Positions 33,759-42,371 of a DNA stretch of 61,335 bases are shown in pieces (position 1 is the first letter of the stretch; every line of letters starts with the position of its first letter). Made by a program: the position numbers and the translations under genes. Source of the stretch: a candidate division TM6 bacterium GW2011_GWE2_36_25 (GTDB taxonomy: Bacteria > Babelota > Babeliae > Babelales > UBA12409). The notes beneath the pieces are model-generated. The model was not told the origin of the DNA and ran no database searches. It was given only the letters and a program-made list of their open reading frames with translations. Where the stretch lies: NCBI GenBank assembly GCA_000991575.1, contig LBRU01000003.1, positions 1 through 61,335 on the forward strand, read 5' to 3'.

Positions 33759-34991
33759 TTACCAATCCATGTACAGCTTCAATTCTGTTGGCAAATCGAT
33801 TGAACCATCTTCTTTTTGATATGTTTCCATCAAAGCAACCATTAAACGAGGTAACGCTAAAGAAGATGCATTTAATGTATTTACCAGTTCAGGTTTTGCG
33901 GTTGCACTTTTACGATAACGAATTTTGCCCCGACGCGCCTGAAAATCAGTACAATTGCTGCAAGAAGAAACTTCATAATACGCTTCTTGTCCTGGCATCC
34001 ACACCTCAATATCATATGTTTTAGCTGATGGGAATGACATATCACCCGTAGCTAATAAACTGATGCGATAATGCAAATTAAGCTTTTGCAAAATGGTTTC
34101 TGCACATGCAACCATACGCTCTAACTCTTCATTTGACTTTTCTGGTTCGGTAATTGAATAAAGCTCAACTTTTTCAAATTCATGAATACGAATAAGTCCT
34201 CGCTCTTGCGCACCATATCCACCAGCCTCTCGGCGAAAACAACTGGTCCATGCAGTCATGCAAATGGGTAGTTCTTCACCAGCAATGATTGCGTCACGAT
34301 AAAGATTTGTTAAATTCACCTCAGCCGTAGGGGTCATATACAAATCTTCCCCTGCAATAGAATAAACATCTTCTTTAAATTTGGGAAAATTGCTCGCCAC
34401 TTCCAACGATTGTGCATTAACCATATAAGGAGGCAAGATTGGTTTAAAACCATGATCGGCATTATTCTTTAACATCATGCGCGTTAATGCATAAATTAAC
34501 TTAACGGCATCATTTTTATAGAGAACAAAACTACTTCCCGCCATGCGAACAGCTGCCTCAAAATCAAACCACTCTAAACTGTTGCCCAATTCAACATGAT
34601 TGCGCAATTTAAAATCAAATGTTGGTTTTTGCCCAACAAGTTTCACGACCTTATTTTTATCTTTTCCACCAATTGGAATATTTTTTTCAGGAATATTAGG
34701 ACAAAAGAGGTACAATTTTTTAAATTCAGCTGAAACTTCTTCAAGCTGAATTTCTTTCTCTTTTAACGATTTACCAACTTCAATAGACTTTTGTCGAACC
34801 TCATCAGTGATGCCGCTCTGAGCAGCTTTTGCTAGATCATTTTTTTGTGCACGCAATTCTTCAACCTGTTGCATTAAAGAACGTCGTTCATCATCAAGTT
34901 CTAATAATTTTTCAATAGCAAAATCAGGGTCTTTGCTTTTTAATCGTTCAATTAATTGAGGATCTTTTTGCAACATTCCCAAATCAATCAT
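33759..34991 (-). CDS. serS: Seryl-tRNA synthetase
   Basis: A class II aminoacyl-tRNA synthetase charging tRNA-Ser, 410 residues. The N-terminal helical hairpin that binds the long variable arm covers about residues 25-100. Class II motifs include TAEVNLTNLYRD near residue 225, motif 2 FRREAGGYGAQERGLIRIHEF near residue 255 and motif 3 NASSLALPRLMVALMETYQ near residue 380. The ATG at 34991 is set by GGAG five bases upstream; the upstream in-frame start would add MIGVH before it. Confidence 0.97.
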   Translation of the reverse strand: MIDLGMLQKDPQLIERLKSKDPDFAIEKLLELDDERRSLMQQVEELRAQKNDLAKAAQSGITDEVRQKSIEVGKSLKEKEIQLEEVSAEFKKLYLFCPNIPEKNIPIGGKDKNKVVKLVGQKPTFDFKLRNHVELGNSLEWFDFEAAVRMAGSSFVLYKNDAVKLIYALTRMMLKNNADHGFKPILPPYMVNAQSLEVASNFPKFKEDVYSIAGEDLYMTPTAEVNLTNLYRDAIIAGEELPICMTAWTSCFRREAGGYGAQERGLIRIHEFEKVELYSITEPEKSNEELERMVACAETILQKLNLHYRISLLATGDMSFPSAKTYDIEVWMPGQEAYYEVSSCSNCTDFQARRGKIRYRKSATAKPELVNTLNASSLALPRLMVALMETYQKEDGSIDLPTELKLYMDW

Positions 34992-35044
34992 GTGAACTCC
35001 AATCAAAAGTTTTATTTAAGGATACAAGAAAGAAAAAATAAAAA

Positions 35045-35065
35045 AAGACCGCAGTGCGCGGCCTT
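35045..35065 (-). terminator. Terminator of HU gene
   Basis: An 8-bp stem (AAGGCCGC/GCGGTCTT, one G-T pair) with a 5-base loop is followed on the minus strand by seven T residues. It lies about 40 bp after the HU stop codon. Confidence 0.85.
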
Positions 35066-35102
35066 CTTACGAGAGCATTTTTTTCTAAGCTAGGTTATAA
35101 AA

Positions 35103-35381
35103 TTATAATGAGCGAACAACTTGGCGCAAATTTTTCCCAGCTTTAAATTTAGGAACATAAATAGCAGGAATATTAATCTTTTCTTTTGTCGCCGGATTAA
35201 TACCTTTACGTGCTGGACGAAGTGATGTTGAGAAAGTTCCAAAACCTGCAAGGGCAACTTTATCTCCCTTTTTGAGTGAACGCTCAACTACTCTTGTTAA
35301 TGCATCGAGTACACGAGTAACATCTTTTTTGCTAAATGCTGTTTCTTCACTTAATGCATTTATCAAATCAGTCTTATTCAT
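35103..35381 (-). CDS. HU-family DNA-binding protein (copy 1)
   Basis: A nucleoid protein of the HU/IHF family, 92 residues, which bends DNA as a dimer. It shows MNKTDLINALSEETAFSKKD, the GFGTFSTSLRPARKGINPAT DNA-binding arm near residue 47 and the closing PKFKAGKNLRQVV. It is preceded by GAAAGGAG at ideal spacing and followed by a terminator, so it is monocistronic. A second HU gene lies at 49651-49920; the two share the arm and C-terminal motif but differ through the first 40 residues. Confidence 0.95.
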   Translation of the reverse strand: MNKTDLINALSEETAFSKKDVTRVLDALTRVVERSLKKGDKVALAGFGTFSTSLRPARKGINPATKEKINIPAIYVPKFKAGKNLRQVVRSL

Positions 35382-35541
35382 TATTCTTTGCTCCTTTCTA
35401 TTGAGAACACCTTCAATAAAACACTGCTTTTAAATTTCAACTACTTACTTGATAGGTATCATATCTCGATTTGTATGTTTGTCAAATTGAAATCGTCATT
35501 TATACTAAAGAAAAGGCTTTTTTGAATTTAATGATTAAATC

Positions 35542-36378
35542 ATGGATAAGAATAACTACTATTTTATCGATACACACTGCCACATGAATATTTTGGCGAA
35601 GAAAGAATTTGATGTTCTTCTTACGCAACAGGAAATTAAAGAAGCCCAAGCAATAATTACTCAAGCTGAAGATGCTGGAATAAAACAGATCATTAATGTA
35701 GCTACCAGTGTCATTGAAAGTAAAAATTGCATAATACTCGCACAAAATTATAAAAACTTGTTTGCTGCAGTCGGCCTTCATCCTAATGACTTAAATGAAT
35801 CATGGTTTGAAGATTTAAAAAAAATAAATTCTTTTCTTCAAGAAAAAGAAAAAAACAAAATTGTAGCGATTGGAGAAATCGGCATAGATATGTACCGCCC
35901 AGGCTATAATTTAGAAAAACAAAAGGCTGCCTTCAAGCAACAGATTGAAATGGCATTACAACTTAATTTGCCAATAATTGTTCATACCCGTGCTGCGCCA
36001 GAAGAAACATTAACAATAATCCAAAATTATAAACATGAAAAACTCCGTGGCGTTATACATTGTTATCCTTATGATGAAAATTTTGCACAAGAAATTATTA
36101 CATATAATTTTAAGCTTGGTATCGGTGGAATCATCACATACCCAAACAGTAAAAAATTGCAAAATATTGTTAAAAGCATCGCACTTGAACATCTACTTTT
36201 AGAAACCGATGCCCCCTTTCTTGCACCTCAATCTATGCGCGGAAAACGTAATTCACCTGCACAAATTCGCACCGTTGCAGAATTTATTGCAGAATTGCGG
36301 CAAGAACCATTATCATACATTGCAGATGTAACTTCTCAAAATGCTCAGCAATTATTTAAATTACCGTCACCATTATAA
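35542..36378 (+). CDS. TatD-family metal-dependent DNase
   Basis: A 278-residue TIM-barrel metallohydrolase of the TatD family, implicated in 3'-5' exonuclease activity and DNA repair or RNA quality control. Metal ligands are visible: FIDTHCHMN near residue 8 (HxH), AIGEIGID near residue 113 (Glu), IIVHTRAAPEE near residue 150 (His), GVIHCYP near residue 174 (His) and LLLETDAPFLAP near residue 220 (Asp). The ribosome-binding site is weak. It is followed after 14 bp by the sodium:solute symporter gene in the same direction. Confidence 0.94.
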   Translation: MDKNNYYFIDTHCHMNILAKKEFDVLLTQQEIKEAQAIITQAEDAGIKQIINVATSVIESKNCIILAQNYKNLFAAVGLHPNDLNESWFEDLKKINSFLQEKEKNKIVAIGEIGIDMYRPGYNLEKQKAAFKQQIEMALQLNLPIIVHTRAAPEETLTIIQNYKHEKLRGVIHCYPYDENFAQEIITYNFKLGIGGIITYPNSKKLQNIVKSIALEHLLLETDAPFLAPQSMRGKRNSPAQIRTVAEFIAELRQEPLSYIADVTSQNAQQLFKLPSPL

Positions 36379-36392
36379 AAAAGATTGGAATC

Positions 36393-37790
36393 ATGAATAT
36401 ACAGATTATCAGTGCTTTTGCTCTTTATTTTTCAACACTCTTTTTAATTGCGTTTAGTTTTTATAAAAAATCACAAAAAGAAGGTTCGTTTGTTTTAGGA
36501 AACAGATCAGTAAATTACTGGGTAACCGCAATATCAGCTCAAGCAAGCGATATGGGCGCATGGCTTTTTATCGCATATCCTGCAACTATTTATTTATCTG
36601 GAATGCCTAAAATATGGGTAGCAATTGGGTTAGTCGTCTTTATGTGGCTCAATTGGCAAATTATTGCACCACGCTTACGAATCCTGACCGAACAATACAA
36701 AAGCATAACACTCTGGACTTTTTTTGAACGACGTTTCAATGCAAAAAACATCTCAATCAGAACGATAAGTTCAATCATTGCGCTCTTTTATTTTATTATC
36801 TACATTGCCACCGGCTTTATGGGAATCGGTAGATTATTAGAAGCACACTTTCATATTTCCTATTCAATGGGAATCTTAATTGGAGCGATATTAACGGGAA
36901 GTTATATCTTCATTGGCGGATTTCTCTCAGTTGCATGGTGCAATCTCTTTCAAGGACTTTTTTTATTAGCCATGATTCTTGTTGTTCCATTAACTGCTTA
37001 TTGGTATACAGACGGAATTAACTCAATCATCACAATAGCAACGACAAAAAATATTCCGCTTTATCTTCTTCAATCATGGGCTGATCTCAGAGGAATCATT
37101 TATGCAGCACTTGGATGGGGACTCGGTTACTTTGGACAACCGCACATTCTAATTAACTTTATGGGTATTGATAAAGAATCGAATATCAGAAAAGCAAAAT
37201 TTGTCGGTATTACGTGGCAAATCTTAGCCCTTTCTGCATCTGCAGCTATTGGTTTTACCGGAATCGCCTTATGCACAAATCTCAAAGAAGCAGAACATCT
37301 TTTCCCCTGCATGGTAGAAAAACTCTTTAATCCATTTATGATTGGCCTTATTTTGTGTGGTGTTCTTGCTGCAATTTTATCAACCGTCACTATTCAAGTT
37401 CTTGTTGCAGCTTCATCCTTTACTGAAGATCTCTATAAAACAATCGTTAAAGATCATATTCCATCTGCTCATCTTACAAAAATAACACAATTATCAATCG
37501 TCGTAATAACTATTGCAAGTATCATAACCGCCTATCTGACACATACATCTATCGACCGATTAGTACTCTTTGCATGGTCCGGCTTAGGAAGTTCTTTTGG
37601 CCCATTAGTACTTATGAGTCTCTACAGCAAAAAAATCAATTATCACGGCGCATTGGCAGCAATTATTAGTGGAGGTCTTATCGCACTTTTATTTCCACTT
37701 TTAAAAATAAAAATTCCAGTATTAATCGTCGGATTTATTATTGGTCCACTCTGCGCCATCATTATTTCAAAAATTTTTCCTGAAAAATAA
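36393..37790 (+). CDS. Sodium:solute symporter (SSS family, PutP-like)
   Basis: A 465-residue membrane protein with about 13 helices of the sodium:solute symporter family. PutP-like markers are VLGNRSVNYWVTAISAQASDMGAWLF near residues 35-60 (given in part), PRLRILTEQYKSITLWTFFE near residue 96, ALGWGLGYFGQPHILINFMG near residue 230 and ILSTVTIQVLVAASSFTEDL near residue 330. Proline is the best guess at substrate, as for PutP, but relatives carry other organic solutes. The 3' end meets that of the convergent nurA gene with 1 bp between. Confidence 0.9.
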   Translation: MNIQIISAFALYFSTLFLIAFSFYKKSQKEGSFVLGNRSVNYWVTAISAQASDMGAWLFIAYPATIYLSGMPKIWVAIGLVVFMWLNWQIIAPRLRILTEQYKSITLWTFFERRFNAKNISIRTISSIIALFYFIIYIATGFMGIGRLLEAHFHISYSMGILIGAILTGSYIFIGGFLSVAWCNLFQGLFLLAMILVVPLTAYWYTDGINSIITIATTKNIPLYLLQSWADLRGIIYAALGWGLGYFGQPHILINFMGIDKESNIRKAKFVGITWQILALSASAAIGFTGIALCTNLKEAEHLFPCMVEKLFNPFMIGLILCGVLAAILSTVTIQVLVAASSFTEDLYKTIVKDHIPSAHLTKITQLSIVVITIASIITAYLTHTSIDRLVLFAWSGLGSSFGPLVLMSLYSKKINYHGALAAIISGGLIALLFPLLKIKIPVLIVGFIIGPLCAIIISKIFPEK

Positions 37791-37791
37791 T

Positions 37792-38880
37792 CTATGCAAA
37801 TGGTCGCTTCTTTTTATGTAATTTTTTTGAAAGAAACCGCTGATTAGTTAATTGTTGAATAAAATTGAAAAATAATTGATGATCTGAATATTTCACCACC
37901 GCTGCTTCATGAGCTTCTGCTAGTGCAATAGGATAACCATCACCTTTCAGACATTGGTCAACGATAACCTGTTCTATCATATTTAATCGGTGAGCATCTT
38001 GCGCAATCCACAACGGCAATTCCACTCGCGCTACTTCATCTCCAACATTAAGGTAAAAAAAGACGGGTTTCATCTCGGTTGGATAATAATCAACAATAGA
38101 AACTTGATTTTCAAAAATAACCGTACGTTCATAAACGTCTAAAAACTTAGTTAACAAATGCGCATCAACAATCTGCTCAAGCTTTTTTTCAATCATTTCA
38201 CGCTTTAAAATAATGCGAATAATATTTATGAGCTCTTTACTTTTAGGAAGACTAATATATCCAATAAGATTAATTTGTTCTTGATAAAAACATTTCAAAA
38301 TCGCACAATATCGTTCAAGATAATAATCTCGCAATCGTGGCTTATCAATCAAATGCCAGAAAATAAGTGATCCATCAAATAAAACATACGGATCGCGCCC
38401 CGTCTTTTGACGATAATCTATCGCCAGATCAAACGCTTTTTTGAGCTCTAATTCATGACGTTGGGCATCAATGCTATCGGTAGAGACTTCATGATTTTCA
38501 CGATAATGCGCTGTGTACAAAAATGGTTCTGAAAATCGTTCAAAAACCGAATGCTGATCATAACAAAAATAGACACTTCCAATATTTATTAAAGAACAAT
38601 TGGTCCCTTCATGACGATCAGGATAAATTTGAGAACCATCAATTGCTAAAAGGTCATACTGGCTCATTTCTGATCTAATTTTTTTCTTTTGCACTATATT
38701 TTCAGACCAACGTGGTATTAATAAAGTATGGTGCGCGTCCTGAATCTCTTTTTGCAAAATTTCTTTTTGACCAAGCTCGTGCCAAATTTTCTCAGCAACA
38801 AAAATCTCATCATCATTACTGTTAAATAAAAAATTCTTATTCTTTTCCAGCAATGTCCATAGTTGCAATGGATCTAACAT
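37792..38880 (-). CDS. nurA: NurA-domain nuclease
   Basis: A NurA-type nuclease, 362 residues. NurA, studied in archaea, is a 5'-3' exonuclease that works with the HerA helicase in end resection. The catalytic-region DLLAIDGSQIYPDRHEG near residue 73 and LFDGSLIFWHL near residue 165 supply the conserved acidic residues, and later blocks (GYISLPKSKELINIIR, EVARVELPLWIA) match the NurA domain. No HerA gene is in the window. The start codon lies within the end of sufU (7-bp overlap), so expression is linked to the Fe-S gene, an unexpected partnership. Confidence 0.82.
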   Translation of the reverse strand: MLDPLQLWTLLEKNKNFLFNSNDDEIFVAEKIWHELGQKEILQKEIQDAHHTLLIPRWSENIVQKKKIRSEMSQYDLLAIDGSQIYPDRHEGTNCSLINIGSVYFCYDQHSVFERFSEPFLYTAHYRENHEVSTDSIDAQRHELELKKAFDLAIDYRQKTGRDPYVLFDGSLIFWHLIDKPRLRDYYLERYCAILKCFYQEQINLIGYISLPKSKELINIIRIILKREMIEKKLEQIVDAHLLTKFLDVYERTVIFENQVSIVDYYPTEMKPVFFYLNVGDEVARVELPLWIAQDAHRLNMIEQVIVDQCLKGDGYPIALAEAHEAAVVKYSDHQLFFNFIQQLTNQRFLSKKLHKKKRPFA

Positions 38881-39248
38881 CCAGCTAATGCCTCATGCAA
38901 AATTATTAAGGGAAGTTCGGCACACTGCTTGCGCAAAAAACCGAGCTCAATATCAAGCATTTTTTGCATATCTTCACGCGTGATTTTTTTTGCAAAATCA
39001 GTTGATTTGCCCAACACTTTTTCCACAAGCATTGCAGCTGCCGCCTGACTAATCATGCAACCCGAACCAGTAAATTTTATCTCAATTATAATACCATCTT
39101 TGATGATGCCGCTTATTGCCAAGCTATCACCACAGGCAACATTAGAACGCTTTGAGATAAAGGACGGATTTATAACTTCGCCATAATGCGTTTTATCGCG
39201 AGAATAATCCATGATACGTTGATTATATATTTGAGTATTATTAACCAT
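38874..39248 (-). CDS. sufU: SUF Fe-S scaffold / sulfurtransferase SufU
   Basis: A 124-residue IscU/NifU-like protein of the SufU class. The zinc/sulfur-acceptor residues are present: Cys39 and Asp41 (NVACGDSL), Cys64 (GSGCMISQA) and Cys109 (LRKQCAELPLIILHEAL). The extra region between Cys64 and Cys109 is typical of SufU, which takes sulfur from SufS; sufS lies at 44714-45928, 5.5 kb away. The ATG at 39248 follows AAGAG by six bases. It overlaps the start of nurA. Confidence 0.92.
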   Translation of the reverse strand: MVNNTQIYNQRIMDYSRDKTHYGEVINPSFISKRSNVACGDSLAISGIIKDGIIIEIKFTGSGCMISQAAAAMLVEKVLGKSTDFAKKITREDMQKMLDIELGFLRKQCAELPLIILHEALAGC

Positions 39249-39352
39249 ATGAAACTCTTTTTTACCTTTTATTGTACACCAAATAAACAAACCATTGAAT
39301 TATCTTCGATACCCTTTTTAAACTTATCAAGAATTAAAAAATGGGAATTACC

Positions 39353-40003
39353 ATGAAAAAACTAATTCTTTTATTCGGTTGTTTTTCATTAAAAGCAATG
39401 GAGCTTCCCTCGCAAACCATCGCATCAGAAAGTCTTCCAGAATTTATAATTAATTTAGGCAATCAACTTGAAGAAATATTAAAGCAATTGGATTGTTTAT
39501 CTCCTGAATATGGAGCGCGATACGATGCATTTCAAGGTTATAAACCGAGCGATCTGCAAAGATATACGGAAATTTTAAGCTTAGCCACAATTGGCGCAGG
39601 AACAATAAAATCCTCTGATGATAAAAGAAAACGCATCCCATTCTTAAATTCAACAGGTCTTTATATAGCGCTGGGTGGCCTTGGTGTATACATTGCCAAT
39701 ACCGCTTGGGAACAAGTTGAAAAATGGGTCCTGAAAGGTGCTCTTGACAAAGTAACCACACGTCTTCAACAAGTAGAAAAAGAATTTAAAATATTGCAAG
39801 AACAATTTGAACAAGTCCGTCAAAATCAAGAAGTTATTTCGGAAAAGGTTCATGGAGCTGATGAAAAATTGTCACGGCTTATACCAGCGGTTCATGAGAG
39901 ATTAAGATTATTGCATAGCCAATTTCCATCTCTTCCAGAACCAAAAAAAGATTTTGAAGAAAAAAAGGATAAAAAACATCATTGGTGGTCTTCTAGAAAG
40001 TAG
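39353..40003 (+). CDS. Secreted coiled-coil protein, 216 aa
   Basis: Unrecognised. The signal peptide (MKKLILLFGCFSLKA, then MELPS) sets the start at 39353 rather than the ATG four codons earlier. A possible membrane helix (STGLYIALGGLGVYIANTAW) lies near residues 98-117, then a clear coiled coil (residues about 130-175, with LQQVEKEFKILQEQFEQV) and a very basic tail ending HHWWSSRK. The layout suggests a membrane-tethered coiled-coil protein. It is followed 30 bp later by another secreted hypothetical. Confidence 0.7.
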   Translation: MKKLILLFGCFSLKAMELPSQTIASESLPEFIINLGNQLEEILKQLDCLSPEYGARYDAFQGYKPSDLQRYTEILSLATIGAGTIKSSDDKRKRIPFLNSTGLYIALGGLGVYIANTAWEQVEKWVLKGALDKVTTRLQQVEKEFKILQEQFEQVRQNQEVISEKVHGADEKLSRLIPAVHERLRLLHSQFPSLPEPKKDFEEKKDKKHHWWSSRK

Positions 40004-40033
40004 CTTTTTATGTAATTTTTATTAGGGGGAATA

Positions 40034-40867
40034 ATGGGGATGAGAAAATCACTACTTATTTTATTTTTATTAAACGCTCAAAAACAGTTCTGCATGGATG
40101 TCTTTTGTGATGCTCCCTGTGTATTGGAACCAAATAAAATGGAACGAGGAAAATTTATTGCAAAACGATTACCATCAATGCCTTTCGTTCCAATTCTTCT
40201 CAAATTAGCCATGTACTTTGAATGGTATTTTGGAACTGTCGATGAAAAAGAAATACAGAAGAAAATATTCGACTTTTTAAGAAAAATTCCATTAAAAAAA
40301 GATTATCCTGAAATTACTTATCAAGGGGAACTATTGCCACCAATTATAGTTGCATGGCTCCTGAGAGATCTATCACCTGAAGAAATCCAACAAATCGTTA
40401 AAGAATATCTTGAAACAATTCCTTTAGAAAAAATGACTGAAGGAAATCGAAATTTACATAATGCTATTACCTATGGCACTTTTGATGCGGAGGTTATGAA
40501 GAAAACAGCACAATTAAATGAAGACACTAAAAAGTTTTTACGTGATCATAAGGACGTCATAATCGCTCACCTCATAGGAAATTTAACTGATCGTCTATCA
40601 CCTCAAAAGAAAGATGACGCTGAAGTTTTTGAACAATTTGGCGACCGCATCTGTATTTCAGGTGAAGAAAAGGTCCTTTCCCCTTACCCCGAATTTTTTG
40701 ATATAGTCGATAAAAAATTTCCAGGAAAGCCAGAAGACCGCATTTATCTCGTTGCAGAACCTTCCGAGGAAAGAAAAGGTTCTTATTTCGATGCAGCTAG
40801 AAAATTTAGCCACCACATCCATCGACCAACTTCACCAGACCTAGAACGGCTATTGGAAGAAAAATAA
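40034..40867 (+). CDS. Secreted hypothetical protein, 277 aa
   Basis: Function not recognised. The N-terminal signal (MGMRKSLLILFLLNAQKQFC then MDVFCD) is followed by a helical, charged domain with EKEIQKKIFDFLRKIPL near residue 75 and LSPEEIQQIVKEYLETIPLE near residue 115, which look like two related helical repeats, and an Asp/Glu/Lys-rich C-terminus. Three cysteines lie in the first 40 residues. The ribosome site TAGGGGGAATA precedes ATG. It is second in a run of three secreted-protein genes on the plus strand. Confidence 0.7.
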   Translation: MGMRKSLLILFLLNAQKQFCMDVFCDAPCVLEPNKMERGKFIAKRLPSMPFVPILLKLAMYFEWYFGTVDEKEIQKKIFDFLRKIPLKKDYPEITYQGELLPPIIVAWLLRDLSPEEIQQIVKEYLETIPLEKMTEGNRNLHNAITYGTFDAEVMKKTAQLNEDTKKFLRDHKDVIIAHLIGNLTDRLSPQKKDDAEVFEQFGDRICISGEEKVLSPYPEFFDIVDKKFPGKPEDRIYLVAEPSEERKGSYFDAARKFSHHIHRPTSPDLERLLEEK

Positions 40868-40881
40868 ACCTTGAATTTTAA

Positions 40882-40909
40882 TTGACTTTTTTTGCATTTT
40901 TGTTATTCT
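40882..40909 (+). promoter_or_regulatory. Sigma70-type promoter for HAD-like gene
   Basis: TTGACT (40882-40887), a 16-bp spacer and TATTCT (40904-40909) are placed 15 bp after the preceding stop codon and about 55 bp before the ATG at 40964. The transcript would begin near the hairpin at 40923. Confidence 0.6.
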
Positions 40910-40922
40910 ATTAGCACAGTTA

Positions 40923-40944
40923 AAAAAGGCAAAGAGGCCTTTTT
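40923..40944 (+). promoter_or_regulatory. Leader hairpin of HAD-like gene
   Basis: An 8-bp stem (AAAAAGGC/GCCTTTTT) with a six-base loop lies between the promoter and the strong GGAGG site. The descending arm ends in five T, so it could act as a short intrinsic terminator/attenuator or as a 5' stabilising stem. Confidence 0.5.
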
Positions 40945-40963
40945 GCGGTGGAGGATAATAAAA

Positions 40964-41869
40964 ATGAACATAACCATTAAAAAATTTATTTTCGCATTGC
41001 TTCTTGGTTTAATAGCAAACAGCAATGCCGATGTTATATTCCTTGATCTTAATGGCACCTTACTTCAAAACAATTCAAGAAAAATGGGTTGGCTTGTAGG
41101 ACCTCGAAACATTATCAAAGAAGGTCTCAGTTTCAAGTTTAGACATTTTTTAGGTAACTTTAGACAACATATGGCTAATGATATATTTTTCAAAGGACTT
41201 AATGCCATTGAATATAAATTGTCGCTTTCATGCCAAGTAGATTATGAGATGTATTCCGATGACGGCGAAACCCCATTGCCACCATTATTACGCGACACCA
41301 TGCTTGGTCATTTTACTTATGCAACAGCAAAAAAACTTTGCGATCAAATGCTGGCAGAAAATCCTGGTTTATTTAAAACAGAATGCCAAAAGAGCATATT
41401 TCTCAATACATTCGAAATAACCTTTAATCCTCAAGTATTTTCAAGCACACAAAACACAACTCGCCTTGTTGAAACATTAAAAAAATGTGCAGCAGAAGTT
41501 GATGCAAAAGGAAAAAAGAAGCATGTCTGCGTCATTCTTTCAAACTGGGCAAAAGATGGTGTGTCTGAGTTCAAAAAACGTTTTAAAGATACCATCATGC
41601 CTTACATCGATGAATGTATCTTCTCCTGTGATGGCTTTGGAGGCAAACCTGGAATGGACATTTATAAACATTGTTATGATGTTATAAAAACTCAATATCC
41701 CGATCAACTAAGAAAATCATGGTTCTTTTTGGATGATCAGAAAGTTAATTGCGATGGATTTAAGACCTTTTTAACCAATGCATCACTTAAAATTAAACCT
41801 AAATTACTTTGCGCCCATCCTGATCAAGGTGAATTCATGTTAAAAAAACATGGTGTTATAAGCGCATAA
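40964..41869 (+). CDS. Exported HAD-superfamily-like protein
   Basis: A 301-residue protein with a signal peptide (residues 1-23, ending NSNA) and a HAD-like fold pattern. Motif I is FLDLNGTLL near residue 27, with Asn where most HAD phosphatases have the second Asp. Motif II is CVILSNWAKDGV near residue 190, motif III is in FGGKPGMDIYKHC near residue 228, and motif IV is SWFFLDDQKVNCDGF near residue 253. The nucleophile Asp and terminal DD are kept, so it may be a phosphatase of altered chemistry or a non-phosphatase HAD enzyme. It acts outside the cytoplasm. It has its own promoter, leader hairpin and terminator. Confidence 0.78.
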   Translation: MNITIKKFIFALLLGLIANSNADVIFLDLNGTLLQNNSRKMGWLVGPRNIIKEGLSFKFRHFLGNFRQHMANDIFFKGLNAIEYKLSLSCQVDYEMYSDDGETPLPPLLRDTMLGHFTYATAKKLCDQMLAENPGLFKTECQKSIFLNTFEITFNPQVFSSTQNTTRLVETLKKCAAEVDAKGKKKHVCVILSNWAKDGVSEFKKRFKDTIMPYIDECIFSCDGFGGKPGMDIYKHCYDVIKTQYPDQLRKSWFFLDDQKVNCDGFKTFLTNASLKIKPKLLCAHPDQGEFMLKKHGVISA

Positions 41870-41876
41870 ATTATTC

Positions 41877-41908
41877 AAGGCCTTTTGGCAATAAAACCAA
41901 AAGGTCTT
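41877..41908. terminator. Bidirectional hairpin terminator
   Basis: A 12-bp stem (AAGGCCTTTTGG/CCAAAAGGTCTT, one G-T pair) with an 8-base loop lies 8 bp after the HAD-like gene and overlaps the last bases of the convergent Nudix gene. T-rich sequence follows on the plus strand (ATTCTTCATATTC). Confidence 0.75.
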
Positions 41909-42371
41909 ATTCTTCATATTCTTCTTCAATCAAATCATTTTTCGTCAAAAACTTATGTGCAATTCTTAAGGCACGCTGCTGAGATTGCCATGCTAATTCA
42001 TACAAAGCCTCATCATACGTCGCCCAGCGATGATCAACCCATTCGGCTTGTTCTAATGTCAAAGTTCCCAAATTACAAAATCTTGTTAAAAACCAATGAA
42101 CTAACACAATTTTTTTATTCGTATTATCGTAGTAAGCACTTACATGATCCAGATCGCACAATGAAGTCTCTTCAACAGGTATACCAATTTCTTCTAATGT
42201 TTCGCGCATGCAAGCCTGTTGCGGCGTCTCTTCCTCATTAATACCCCCTTTGACGAGTCCCCAGCCACGATAACGCTCAGGATTTCTCCTTAAAATTAAA
42301 TAACGCCCTCGTTCTAAATCATAAATTACTAAACCAATGGTAAAACGAATATCAATGTTCATAGTTCTCAA
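41907..42371 (-). CDS. Nudix hydrolase
   Basis: A 154-residue Nudix-fold pyrophosphohydrolase. The Nudix box is complete: GGINEEETPQQACMRETLEE followed by IGI near residues 41-63 (G-x5-E-x7-R-E-x2-E-E-x-G). The opening FTIGLVIYDLERGRYLILRR and the mention-worthy WVDHRWATYDEA C-terminal block resemble diadenosine tetraphosphate/NTP pyrophosphatases. The substrate is not predictable. The ATG overlaps the stop of the guanine deaminase gene by 4 bp (ATGA), so the two are coupled and may act together in nucleotide clean-up. Confidence 0.9.
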   Translation of the reverse strand: MRTMNIDIRFTIGLVIYDLERGRYLILRRNPERYRGWGLVKGGINEEETPQQACMRETLEEIGIPVEETSLCDLDHVSAYYDNTNKKIVLVHWFLTRFCNLGTLTLEQAEWVDHRWATYDEALYELAWQSQQRALRIAHKFLTKNDLIEEEYEE

